Assembly (NCBI RefSeq): GCF_035582795.1
Contig: NC_134373.1
Coordinates: 41,957,173-42,021,172, forward strand
DNA: 64,000 nt
Origin: Mycteria americana
Lineage: Eukaryota; Chordata; Aves; Ciconiiformes; Ciconiidae
Direction of reading: 5' to 3'
Position numbers and translations under genes: made by a program. Below are positions 40,101-49,475 of this stretch, in pieces (within the stretch, counting starts at the first letter, position 1; each line of letters opens with the position of its first letter). The notes beneath the pieces are model-generated. The model did not search any database. It was not told the DNA's origin and saw nothing but the letters and a program-made list of their open reading frames with translations.

Positions 40101-43100
40101 TCTGAGTCTATCTTTAACCTTCAGAACAGAGGACTTCTTATCTCCTTAAAACGGAGGGATTCGATAACGCTTTACTGCAGGCAGAGCGTGTTAGTGCCCA
40201 GACTGCCCCGACATCGCGTGCCTTGGGGCTGGAGCACGGCTCTGCCTGCGGCACGGACCCCCTGCCCCTCGCTGCCGGCTTCTGGGGGAGAGCACTGCTG
40301 AGTCAGCAGTCGCTGTGTTTCAAAACACTGGGGAACAGGCCTGGGCTTAAATGCTCTGTCCTTATTCTGTGCAGTGGAAGCAAAGCTGATAATGTCATTG
40401 CTCCCCACGCTGCAGAAATCAGCCGTTGCTTCGGGATGCTTCATCACCGACGGCTTTTGTTGGCGTCTCTTAGCTTTACATCCAATACGCTTCCACATCA
40501 GAAAGCTTTTATTAAGCCAGCTTGTTTCTTTGTGGCTTTAATTTTCAAATGTGGTTTTGAGTTCGTGTAAGGAAGCCGCAGGAACGCGAGCTGAGGTTTG
40601 AGGCGTGACTCCAGGCGTGCGCTGGGGTGATCTGCTCAGGTAACCACCTTGTCTCGGGGGTCAGAGGGGTATGCTCACGGCATTGCCTCCCTCGCTGCAG
40701 TGACCCCAACCCTCGTTGGTTCGCTTGGGTTAAGTGGTGGGAGAGAACGAGAGAACTCCATCCTAGTATTTGCTATGATTTTTTTTTTTTTTTAAAAAGA
40801 CAGAATGCTGTTAAAACTAAGGAAAACAAAATATTTTCATTAACTATAATGTAGGACTTACAGGGAACCACATTTTGTGTATAACCCAATTCATTATAAC
40901 GGAGAGTAAAAACATGAACCCCTGTATTGAACGGAGATTAGAAAAAGCATTTCCTAGAAGGCAGGCCTCCTGCTGTGCATTAACCATGTTTTCTGTTATT
41001 TATTAGCTTCAGCTCAAGCAGAAACTGTGTTAGTGATCTAATTTGTATGGAAATACTGCACTCAAAATACTCCCAGTACTCTGGTTTTGGATGGCCTGTG
41101 GGTGGGCTGACATCTCGATGGTGGCCACCACCACCACCGTGATGTTCCAGCCACCGCAGGCGGCACCCTTAGGTGCTGTTAGAGGCTGCGGTTTGGGAAA
41201 CGGGCTCTCAAAAGTCAACGTGTGACTCTGGGCCTTTTGAAATACCGGATTCAGTGTTTCCCTACCCACTCCTGGCAGGTTGAGACTGCGGCTGTCTGTT
41301 GTGTCCAGGCCTTTGGAGATGCCTCGTAGCTGAAGCACGTCATGCGGTCTTTGCAAGACAGTTCCAGCAGAGGAAGGAAAAATGCCAAAGAAGAGGTGAC
41401 GGTGTCACCTGTCATGCCGGGGGTCCGTGTAAATCGACGGCCCTGAAAATCCCCCAAATAATCACACAGAGCAACATCTCGTTTTCAGATGCTTTTGTAA
41501 TGGAATGTGTTGCTGGCTAGCCTGAATATTACACCACAACCAGCCTGGCTCTCCAGTGCCTTTAAAGACACCCCGGAACTGCAAAATTTAGGAAACCTAA
41601 ATCCATGCTTTTTGGATACCATACCACCAAGACCCATCCCTAGCCTGTGGCCGTACTGCTGCCTGGCCTGGGCACCGCCGAACTTAGAAGCATCAGCTTT
41701 CATGCTGCAATGTCTTATTTGAATCGCTCTAAATTTCTCTGATATTTTTGGTAAAATTTTTATAGCATTGAGCCCGTGTTCTTCCCGGGCTCAGCTTGGA
41801 GTTCCTCCTCCACCCCTGTGGCAGGCAGCCCCCCGGTCTGCAGAGCAGTCGTTATGGGTTAGACGTGGCCATGTTCCCCACCTCTGCTTTGCTCTGGGCT
41901 CTCCCAGTGCTCTCCGGCCCAATCCTTTTCATAGCGCCTGTCTTCATTACGCTTAGCCTGCTCTGAGAAGAGAGGCAAACCTGAATGCAGTGCAAAAATT
42001 AATATTAATTTGAGTGAGGGGATTTTGTTGCTTATTGTGGATTTACTCCGTAGCTGCAGCCCTGCCTTGCAGGAGATGATAGCCATCAGTGATGGCTGTG
42101 CGAGGAGAGCGTGCTTGGTCCCTCTGTGCAGGGGAAAATACATATGTCCGAGATGATTGCACAATATTTTCTAAAAACACACTTGGAAGAAAGAACGAAA
42201 CAGCCTTAGAAGATTTATGGGGTGCTAGAAGCTTTATTTGTTCCATCTGGGACCTGTCAAGGGTGAGCTCCGCTGCACAGACAGAGCCGTCGCAGGAGGA
42301 ATAAAGCTCCAGTGATGCACGCCCAGATTTGCTGGGGAACAGCACTTCCAGGCAAGGTCCTGGGAGAAGCTCAAAGCCGTCGTGCAGAGAGTGCTTCCCT
42401 TGGGGGAAAACTGGCTGTCGTGGTTTAACCCCAGCCGGCAACCCAGCCCCCACCCAGCCGCTCGCCCACTCCCCCCCGTGGGATGGGGAGAGAATCAGAA
42501 GGGTAAAAGTGAGAACACTCGTGGGCTGAGATAAAGACAGTTTAATGGGGAAAGCAAAAGCCGCGCACAAGCAAAGCAAACAAGGCATTCCTTCCCTGCT
42601 TCCCGGGGGCAGGCAGGTGCTCAGCCATCTCCAGGACAGCAGGGCTCCAGCACGCGTAACGGTGACTGGGGAAGACAAACGCCATCGCTCCCAACGTCCC
42701 CCCTTCCTCCTTCTTCCCCAGCTCTATACACTGCCCGTGACGCCGTATGGTATGGAATAGCCCTCGGGCAGTTTGGATCAACTGTCCTGGCTGTGCCCCC
42801 TCCCAGCTTCTTCTGCCCCTGGCAGAGCACGGGGAGCTGAGAAGCCCTTGCCCAGTGCAGCACCAACTAAAACATCTCTGGGTTATCAACGCTGTTTTCA
42901 GCACAAATCCAAACCAGCCCCATACCAGCCACTGTGAAGAAAATTAACGCTATCCCAGCTGAAAGCAGGACACTGAGCTTCACGCCTTAGTGCAGGAGAG
43001 CCTGGCAAACGCATTAAAAGCTGCGTGTTGCAGCCCTGGCCGGTTTGAAGGAAGACAGAACGCCGAGCATCCCCAGCCTCTGGTGATAAGTTAAGTCTGT

Positions 43101-45767
43101 TTGCTGTGGATATTGCACTTGAGTTAAGAGCAGGTCAAAGATATGACAGACGTCTGAGGGGTTTTATTGCCTAATGAAGAACGTGTTCAGTCGGCAATCT
43201 CACTCGGCTGTTGCCGAATGCCTAAAACATGAGAAGTATGCAGGGCTTTGCCCATCGGAGATGAGGGCTGAACAGGAATGTTCGCTTAAAAGTAATTACA
43301 CTCCTTTTTTCCCTCTGTGAAAGCAACAATTTTATTAATAATAAGGTTGATTAATAAAGAAGCAAGGTATAATTTAGACAAGAAATATATAATGGCATGT
43401 TTCCTGTGTTGAAAATCCACTGTTTTCATCTTGGAGTGCTAGGAAGGGGAACAGCACCTTCAGCTTCCCTCTGATGACTAAAGCATGAAATAAACCCAAG
43501 TTCCTTTACGCCTGAGGATAACCCCAGCACTTGTCAGTCATCCCGCTTTGAATTTTCTGTGTGTTTTACAAGCGTCAGTAGAGGAGTAGCTCAAGAAAGG
43601 AGGAGGAGGAGGATGGTGTCCCCTGGGGACAAGGGAGCCCACAGGAGAGGCGTGCAGAAGATGCGGTGGGCATACCGGGGACACAGTCCATCTCAGGGTG
43701 CCTTTTCCAAAGCCTGGGAAACTGAGAAATACAGAAGCCTTCCCAACTGTTCTGTCGGTCTTTTGGCATTATCTTATAGATGATAAAGCTGAGGAACAGA
43801 GAGGGTGAGGGATCTTCTGCGGGCTAGGCAGGAGCTGTGGGAGAGCCGGGATCAGAGCATGAGCAGCGAGGACGGCTTGCGTGAGCCGTTAGGATATAGG
43901 GAAAGGCGTCTCCAAGGTGTAATGCTTCAGGCAGTTCTACAGAATTAATGGCTGTGCACGAACCTAGGAAAAAATTAAACCTATACAAATGAAAGTCAGC
44001 TTCAGACATAAACAGGTATTGTGAATGTTTTCTTGTTTTACAGGCAGTTCCTATAAAACTAACAGTGCACAAGATTTGGGCTGTTTATGGGAACCTGCCT
44101 CCGTAACTTGATTATCCAATGTACGTTTATCTGTAACATATAGACCCACATCAGTACTGGAAACAAATCTCCATGTTCCAGAGTGCTTTGAAACCTCAGG
44201 TTTGCATGTGGGTGTGTGTATTTAGTGACATTTATGTATAGCAATAAATACATCAAAATTATCTTTTTTTTTAAAACCCACAATTTGAAAAAAAATCTAA
44301 GACTTCTTTCCTATTTCTTCCTGTTTGTAGATTATCACAAAACTTGAATTTGACAGGTAAACACATTTTTCTGTCTTTCTAGGTACAAGATACTGCTTTA
44401 GCCAACACATGATGAAAGTTACTGGAGAAAGCGTATCTGTCACCAAACGCTGTGTACCATTAGAGGACTGTCTGTCTACGGGATGCACCTATATAAAGCA
44501 TGAAGAATACAAGGTATAGGCTAAAAATTGCCTTTTTCTCATATGAAAACTGAGCACAATCCTTCTGGCCTCGACCAGAAGTCTGACTGGTTCAGTGGGT
44601 AAATCAGCATCTTCAAAAATGAAATTTCGCTTCTTAACGAGCTCCAGCTCATTTCCTTTTGTTACAGAAACACAGGAATAACCTCTCCCGGAACAAAAGA
44701 ATCATCTCTTTAACTAACTCTCGGGCCAGCAGCTCAGGGGAGCGAGCCGCTCCCTTCTGCCTGGGGAGCGCTTTGCCTCTTTGGTCCCCTCTGCTCTGCG
44801 ACGGGTGCTCGCCGACCGTCTCTTGCTTTTCTTACTGAAACGGGTAGGGGAAAGCCCCGAAACCTTCGGAGCAGACCCTTTCCATCTGAAGCAAACAGTT
44901 ATTTGTTAAAGATTTTTTTCCGAAGGTCTGCAGTTGACCTTTTTGAACTTCTCCAACAGGTTAAAATAAAAGAGTTTTCTGAGCTGCCAGGCACGCCGCA
45001 GCCCCATCGCTGTTTTGCACATAATTTTATGCTCTCTTGGCCTCGGGTGCGTTAGTCTTGGTGCTCTAAATCTCTGTCCCTGGCAGGGTACGGTAACTGC
45101 CCCTTCCTAGCCCTGAGAAGGCAGAGCTGCGTGTCCCTGTGGGCTGACACAGGAATTGTCCGTCACTCCAGTGCCTCCACACTAGGTGACAGGCAACAAA
45201 CCCCCCCCGTATGAATAAATACTGAGCTCTTTGAGTTCTGGCTTGTGAGCTCTACTTCAACCAAACAGCCTGCGTTTTTCATCAGTTTACTGTTTTGGGG
45301 ATAGAAAAGAAAAGAGCCTCTTCCAAAATGGATGTGTCCTTCTTGCACCAGCCAACGTACCGTTCCGGTACGAGTGAAATTGTTCTCTGAGCAGATGGAT
45401 TTAAAAAATGGGGGGGGGGGGGGGGGGGGAAGAAATAAAAGAGGGGGCGGCAATCAGACTGGCCGCTGTGCTCCTTTGCAAATGTCGTATGATTTCCCCT
45501 ATGTCTTTATTCAATGGCAGTGGTATTTTTCAAGTCACGGAGTTAACACCTGGTTTTTCTCAGATCTGCACCTCCTGCTGTGAAGGAAGCATCTGCAACT
45601 TGCCGCTACCAAGGAACACAACAGACGCCGTATTTACAACCCTCTCCCCCCTCAACAAAACACAGAGACTTTCACATCCCGTCCTGCTGACAACGGCGTG
45701 TCTCTGGTTGGGGTTGATGTCACAGCGCTGGGTCACGCTGTCACGCGTGGCGGGTCCGGACAGCTGA
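37066..45767 (+). CDS. LYPD6: LY6/PLAUR domain-containing protein 6 (four coding exons)
   Basis: The joined exons 37066-37183, 38661-38759, 44383-44513 and 45564-45767 encode 183 residues. Every intron is GT-AG and the phases (1, 1, 0) agree. Residues 1 to about 24 are a signal peptide with an [10 protein letters not shown] core. The Ly6/uPAR three-finger domain runs from C49 to C127, with cysteines at 49, 52, 61, 70, 77, 96, 102, 107, 118, 121, 122 and 127 and the closing CCEGSICN. N-glycosylation sequons are N134-T-T and N147-K-T, both matching human. The sequence closely follows human LYPD6 (for example FKCFTC and NYECNRWAP) and not LYPD6B. LYPD6 is a cell-surface modulator that enhances Wnt/LRP6 signalling and binds nicotinic acetylcholine receptors. 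Two oddities stand out: the LRP6-binding NxI tripeptide is E88-S89-V90, and the human stop position is CAG, giving a 15-residue polar tail. Confidence 0.96.
37184..38660 (+). other. LYPD6: LYPD6 intron between coding exons 1 and 2
   Basis: This 1477-bp intron runs from GTAAGC to TTCCTTTCAG. Bases 37486-37530 weakly resemble the 3' half of a MIR SINE (a TTTGCCCAAG word followed by CACATCAATAGCTG), which is suggestive only. No other feature was recognised. ORFs on both strands at 37786-38097 look like chance. Confidence 0.85.
38661..38759 (+). CDS. LYPD6: LYPD6 coding exon 2: first part of the Ly6 domain
   Basis: Encodes the rest of codon 40 through residue 72 plus one base of codon 73. It contains C49, C52, C61 and C70, that is, the first finger of the three-finger fold, with [20 protein letters not shown] as in human LYPD6. 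The acceptor is TTCCTTTCAG and the donor is GTAACC at 38760. The 99-base length keeps the phase-1 frame. Confidence 0.96.
42416..42972. mobile_element. Solo LTR of an avian endogenous retrovirus
   Basis: The element starts TGTCGTGGTTTAACCCCAGC and ends in GGACA, so it has the TG...CA termini of an LTR. Its body matches, from memory, a high-copy avian LTR family: a GTGGGATGGGGAGAGAATC block, GATAAAGACAGTTTAAT, and ACTGTGAAGAAAATTAACGC near the end. There is no gag, pol or env sequence next to it and no second LTR nearby, so it is a solo LTR left by recombination. Flanking pentamers CTGGC (42411-42415) and CTGAG (42973-42977) match at only three of five positions, so a target duplication is not clear. 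It lies in a LYPD6 intron. I cannot assign orientation or exact subfamily. A 211-codon ORF across it is meaningless. Confidence 0.85.
43766..43859 (+). mobile_element. MIR-like SINE remnant
   Basis: The segment includes AGATGATAAAGCTGAGGAAC, AGAGAGGGTGAGGGA and GAGAGCCGGGATCAGAGC. In order and spacing these follow the core and 3' part of the mammalian-wide interspersed repeat (the AGATGAGGAAACTGAGGC, AGAGAGGTTAAG and CAGAGCCGGGATTCGAAC words). MIR copies predate the bird-mammal split and survive at low density in birds. Divergence is high, as expected for an ancient copy. Confidence 0.6.
44383..44513 (+). CDS. LYPD6: LYPD6 coding exon 3: middle finger and core
   Basis: Encodes the end of codon 73 through residue 116, with cysteines C77, C96, C102 and C107 and the conserved [17 protein letters not shown]. 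The 131-base length ends in phase 0 at donor GTATAG. In human the middle fingertip reads G-N-S-I-S, where N-x-I contacts LRP6; here codons 44427-44435 (GAA AGC GTA) give E-S-V. The segment after C107 (TYIKHEEYK) also differs from human. Confidence 0.95.
44514..45563 (+). other. LYPD6: LYPD6 intron between coding exons 3 and 4
   Basis: This 1050-bp intron begins GTATAG and ends TTTTTCTCAG. It holds a 20-G homopolymer at 45410-45429. No other element was recognised. Confidence 0.88.
45410..45429. repeat. 20-base poly-G run
   Basis: An uninterrupted run of 20 G lies in the last LYPD6 intron, 134 bases before the final coding exon. On the transcript strand it can form a G-quadruplex. Length polymorphism and sequencing error are likely at such a run. 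Confidence 0.95.
45564..45767 (+). CDS. LYPD6: LYPD6 coding exon 4: last cysteines, stalk and C-terminal tail
   Basis: Encodes residues 117-183 and stop TGA. It begins [12 protein letters not shown], completing the Ly6 domain. The Ser/Thr-rich stalk follows with glycosylation sequons N134 and N147, then a hydrophobic stretch V156-M168 ([12 protein letters not shown]). In human the protein ends one residue after the equivalent GLM. Here the stop-equivalent codon is CAG (45723-45725) and translation continues for the polar [15 protein letters not shown]. That is unusual for a GPI-attachment signal, which normally ends in its hydrophobic segment. Confidence 0.95.
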   Translation: MCTSCCEGSICNLPLPRNTTDAVFTTLSPLNKTQRLSHPVLLTTACLWLGLMSQRWVTLSRVAGPDS

Positions 45768-48700
45768 GCCGAGTGAGAACATCTGCACGAGCACTCAGCC
45801 GCTCCCTACGGAGCCTGCGCTTTGGAGCGGTCCTTGAAAGACTGGTTTTCCTCCTGATTTCTTGTTAACGATGAACGAGTGAGCCTGGGATGTAGAGGCA
45901 TTTGAAGGAGGTAAAATCCATCACGTTTCTCTACTGTTTTCTGAAGAAACTCATGCAAAATGTTCCCAGGATCCATGGCTGAGACCGATGCATACGCTTT
46001 TCTAAATGTCTGTCTTTTCTCCATGAAGAAACATTATTTAAAACTACTATACCGCTGCCAGCTGCTAGTATCATCACTTACTCATTTGAAACTTCCTTGT
46101 CACAATTTGTCAGAGCACTAACTCCGGCGTCTCGATACCCTGTGTTGAGAACGTATGGTAAATAATATGTAGTCAGTATATGTCTTTGCAGTCTCCCCCC
46201 GTCTCCTGCTCCTCGCGGAGAGGGCAGGAGGTTGTGGCAAGGCAGCAGGAGCTGGAAGGGCTGAGGTCAAGGGAGCAGCAGCAGCAGCTCGGACCAGGCC
46301 AGCGTCGCGCACAGATGCTTCCTCCGAGGTTGTCCACCAGCAGGATGAAGGGCCGCCCCCGTAACAACACACGCTGGGAAGTGCAGAAAATCGCTTTGGT
46401 TTATAAACCGAACCAGAAAAACTCTAAAAACTCTGTTGTTGAAGCATAATTAGAGGGGTAGAGGTGGCTGTGCAGTCCTTGACCCTCTCCTGAGCGGAGG
46501 AAGGTGTATGGAGAGCTAGCGGGTGGCCGGGCTGAGATGCTGGTGCCTGCCGAGCTGGGTTTCGGGGCTTTACGTGTTTTTGTATTTTGGCAGCCAGTCC
46601 TACAGCGTGAGAGAGAGTTGATCCTGAATAGCTTCTGTTACTTTATTTAATGCACTCCCGCTATGGAGTATGGACTATTACGAGCTACAGCTGTAATTTG
46701 GTGACCTGTGTTGCTTGTTTTGCTCGGAAATCATGTATGCAATATTTATTTTTGTATGTTGAGTAGGATCTAAAGTGTTTAAAAGGTTCTTAATACTGAT
46801 ATTGCCAGGGAAAATGGTTGTTTTGCAAGTGGGTAAGCCTGTAATATATATAAATTATCATTAAAAAAAATATATATATATAAAATGTTTTGCATCACTA
46901 TTGAAAAAGAATCAGCTTTGGTTTGCAGGGTCACTAATAAAAGCAGGGTGTCCATGGACTTGGTTTAAAGTTAAAACGAACTTTTTTAATAGTTAATTGT
47001 TTGATTGTTTTTTTTAAAAAACGACTATAGTCCTAAATTGTTCTTTTATGAGTTAGTTTTCGGCTAGTCGTGCTCCAAGGTAACTTGCGCTTTATCAGGT
47101 TACAGTATGCTTCTGCTCTGAAGTGCTGGTTTTGGCGAGTTACACGGTGAAGGGCAGATGAAGGAAGGAAGCCAATGCTGGAATCCAAATGCTCTGTGAA
47201 CACCTCCAGTGCTTTGAAAGGGCTCCTGGAGGGCACCAGCAAGCCCTCACCTAGCAGCATCCGTGTTGGATACCATGAATAGCTGGAAAAGTGCAGATCT
47301 GAGCGTGCAAGGTGCCGGTCTTGAGTTCTGTGGCCTTTGGAGGGAACGCTGCTCGTACTCCGGGAGCTTTACTGGAGGCAAAGGAGGAGGAGAACCGAGA
47401 GCAGCGCTCCCACTTCAGTTTCAGGTGATTTCTCTGGGGAGGAAGAGCGCTCTGGAAGCCTCCGTGTGTTTTGCCGAGTGATGTTTTTTAAAATGTATAT
47501 ATACTTCATTGTGAACAACTGAGCTTCGAACCCTGTTTCTTTCCCTTTTTTAACTTTTTATATAAAACTAACTTTTTTGAGGCAAGGCTAGCAGACCTCC
47601 CTCACAGACAAACCTTGCATTTGGTGTCCCTTCAGCTCTTCTGTGGCTTGCTCACAGAGCGCTAGTATTAAGAGGGTAGTTGCAATCTGCTGTTTCGTGC
47701 AAGCTAGGCGTATCTCTGGAGACCCTGAAAAACTCCACCCTGCAGTCTCTATAACGCCTGGCCCCCTTCTCCGCGAGCTTTCTCGAGCAGAGGAAGCCCC
47801 GTGCTGATTCGCAGCACTTACTCTGCAGGGCTTGGGGGAGAATGAGGTGGAGGGCGTTGTGACTTCTCTGACAGCAATTTAAATATCTATTTATTATTAT
47901 TATCCTGCAAAAAGGGAGAGTTTAAGTCTGGAAGGACCTCGCTCAGCAGTTCAGCTGCTCCCCTGGGGCAGGGGTTAAACATTGGCCGAGCGTTTCGGCA
48001 GCGCGGTTGCGTAGGAGCAGGGCCAGATCCAGGACGCACGCTTTGGGAAGGTGTGCCGGAAGGCCAGCATGGTGTGGAAACATGGGAATCTGGGAATACT
48101 CAGGAACATCTTGCTTACCAGTTCAGCTGAGGTGGGCTCGAGGCTTGGGGCCAGCAGATATTGCACGTGGCCAGCAGCAGCACCTCGTGGGGAGGGAGCT
48201 CCCTGCCGCCTCAGGGCTCACGTGCTGGTGGTGGCAGCTCAGCTGGACACGTTAAGGATTTGTATTTTTATTTTGGGCCTTGCTAGACATGTGACTTTAG
48301 GAGTCAATCAATAAGATATCTAACCAACAGCAGGAAGCAGAAGTTACCTCCTGACCTCCGCTGACTGCCTTGATCAATAGCTTACAGTCAGGTTTCTGCC
48401 TGCGTCTTCTGGCTTCTCTGTATGTCCTCTCCCTCTATTTTCCGTATATTTTGCAGTTTCATTGATATTTAACAGAACTCACCAAGCCTAACCTGTGGTA
48501 TGGTACCTCTGAGCCAGCTATGTATAACTGCGTGGGCTGAGCTGCAGGAATAACCGGATTTCTTCATAAGATGTTGGACTTTGAGGACCACTGCCGCCCC
48601 ATGAGAGGTGTGGTGCCTGCAGTGAGGTGACATGGGCTCCAGTGCGAGCTGGCTCGTCGCGTGCGCTAACAGACAGGAGCTTCGTACTGTGTTTACATGG

Positions 48701-49470
48701 ACCTCAGACAGACCAGAGACCTTTTTGGGTACCTGGTACTGCTCTCTACCCACAAAGACTGGGACACCACCGAGCAAATTTAGTTTTTGGCGGTGTAGAG
48801 GTATTAAGCCAAGCCAGTTACTTCTACTCCCTTTGTAGTCAGGGGAGGAAAAAGCGGTATTTCAGGGGCTGGTTCGTTGTATGCTAAGGCGGATGGTTAA
48901 ATTGTCTCAGCTCGGGCACACGATGGACGTGCCTAGGAAAAGTAGCTTAGATACCAACACTGCATCCCACCGAGGGTATCCAGCTGCCAGCCACGTGGTT
49001 ATGCCAAGACCAGTGCTTTGCAAATACCTGAGCAGGAGCCACTCCTAAGCACATCACCAGCTTTGCTCTGACTGTGACGTTGCTGCAGCTGGAGAAAGTC
49101 CAGGTTCTTCTGCCGTGCTGGTCCCTCTCCCCCACCAGCGTGCCACAGCTGTGCTCTTCAAAAGGGACCTGAGCACTGTCCGGCGGAGCTGCTACCCCTG
49201 GTACGAGGATTACGGGCACTGAGCTTAAAAGAGCAAATTAAGGTGACTGAGACCAAGCGGGGAACCCGCACGGGATCCTCCCTGTACCAGCAGGTCGGTG
49301 TGCCCCGTCTGCCTGCGGAGCGGCTGGGGTTTTTTTTAAAGCACATAAATGCTGAGCTGCACCGTATTTATTTTTAGGCTCTATATGTGTGATATTGCTT
49401 TTAAATGTCTAATTTTTTAACTCTTGTAAATGCTGTACATTTGTATAAATAAATATTTTAAATATGCAGG
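45768..49470 (+). other. LYPD6: Probable LYPD6 3' UTR
   Basis: Downstream of the stop there is no further exon signal until a canonical poly(A) site at 49448. A nearer AATAAA at 46936-46941 could give a shorter form. The stretch includes a CAG-rich patch at 46278-46292, a TA-rich tract at 46868-46882 and a Pumilio-type TGTATATA site at 47494-47501. ORFs such as 46180-46449 look like chance. The extent is inferred from the poly(A) signals, not from transcript data. Confidence 0.5.
49448..49453 (+). terminator. LYPD6: LYPD6 poly(A) signal AATAAA
   Basis: AATAAA sits in an AT-rich stretch (TGTACATTTGTATAAATAAA) and is followed about 18 bases later by a GT-rich block (TGATGTGTGAGGTGTCTG at 49471-49488). 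This matches the hexamer plus downstream-element layout of a strong vertebrate cleavage site, with cleavage expected near 49465-49475. No other + strand gene is nearby. Confidence 0.65.
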
Positions 49471-49475
49471 TGATG

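Larger units (their letters stand above)
38760..44382 (+). other. LYPD6: LYPD6 intron between coding exons 2 and 3
   Basis: This 5623-bp intron begins GTAACC and ends TCTTTCTAG. It contains the solo LTR at 42416-42972 and a MIR-like SINE remnant at 43766-43859. A poly-T run is at 40780-40793. Small ORFs, for example at 39208-39684, show no recognisable domain. Confidence 0.85.

Noticed and set aside
42043-42678. 211-codon - strand ORF
   Set aside because: Its 5' half is antisense to the solo LTR, so the open frame is a by-product of the repeat.
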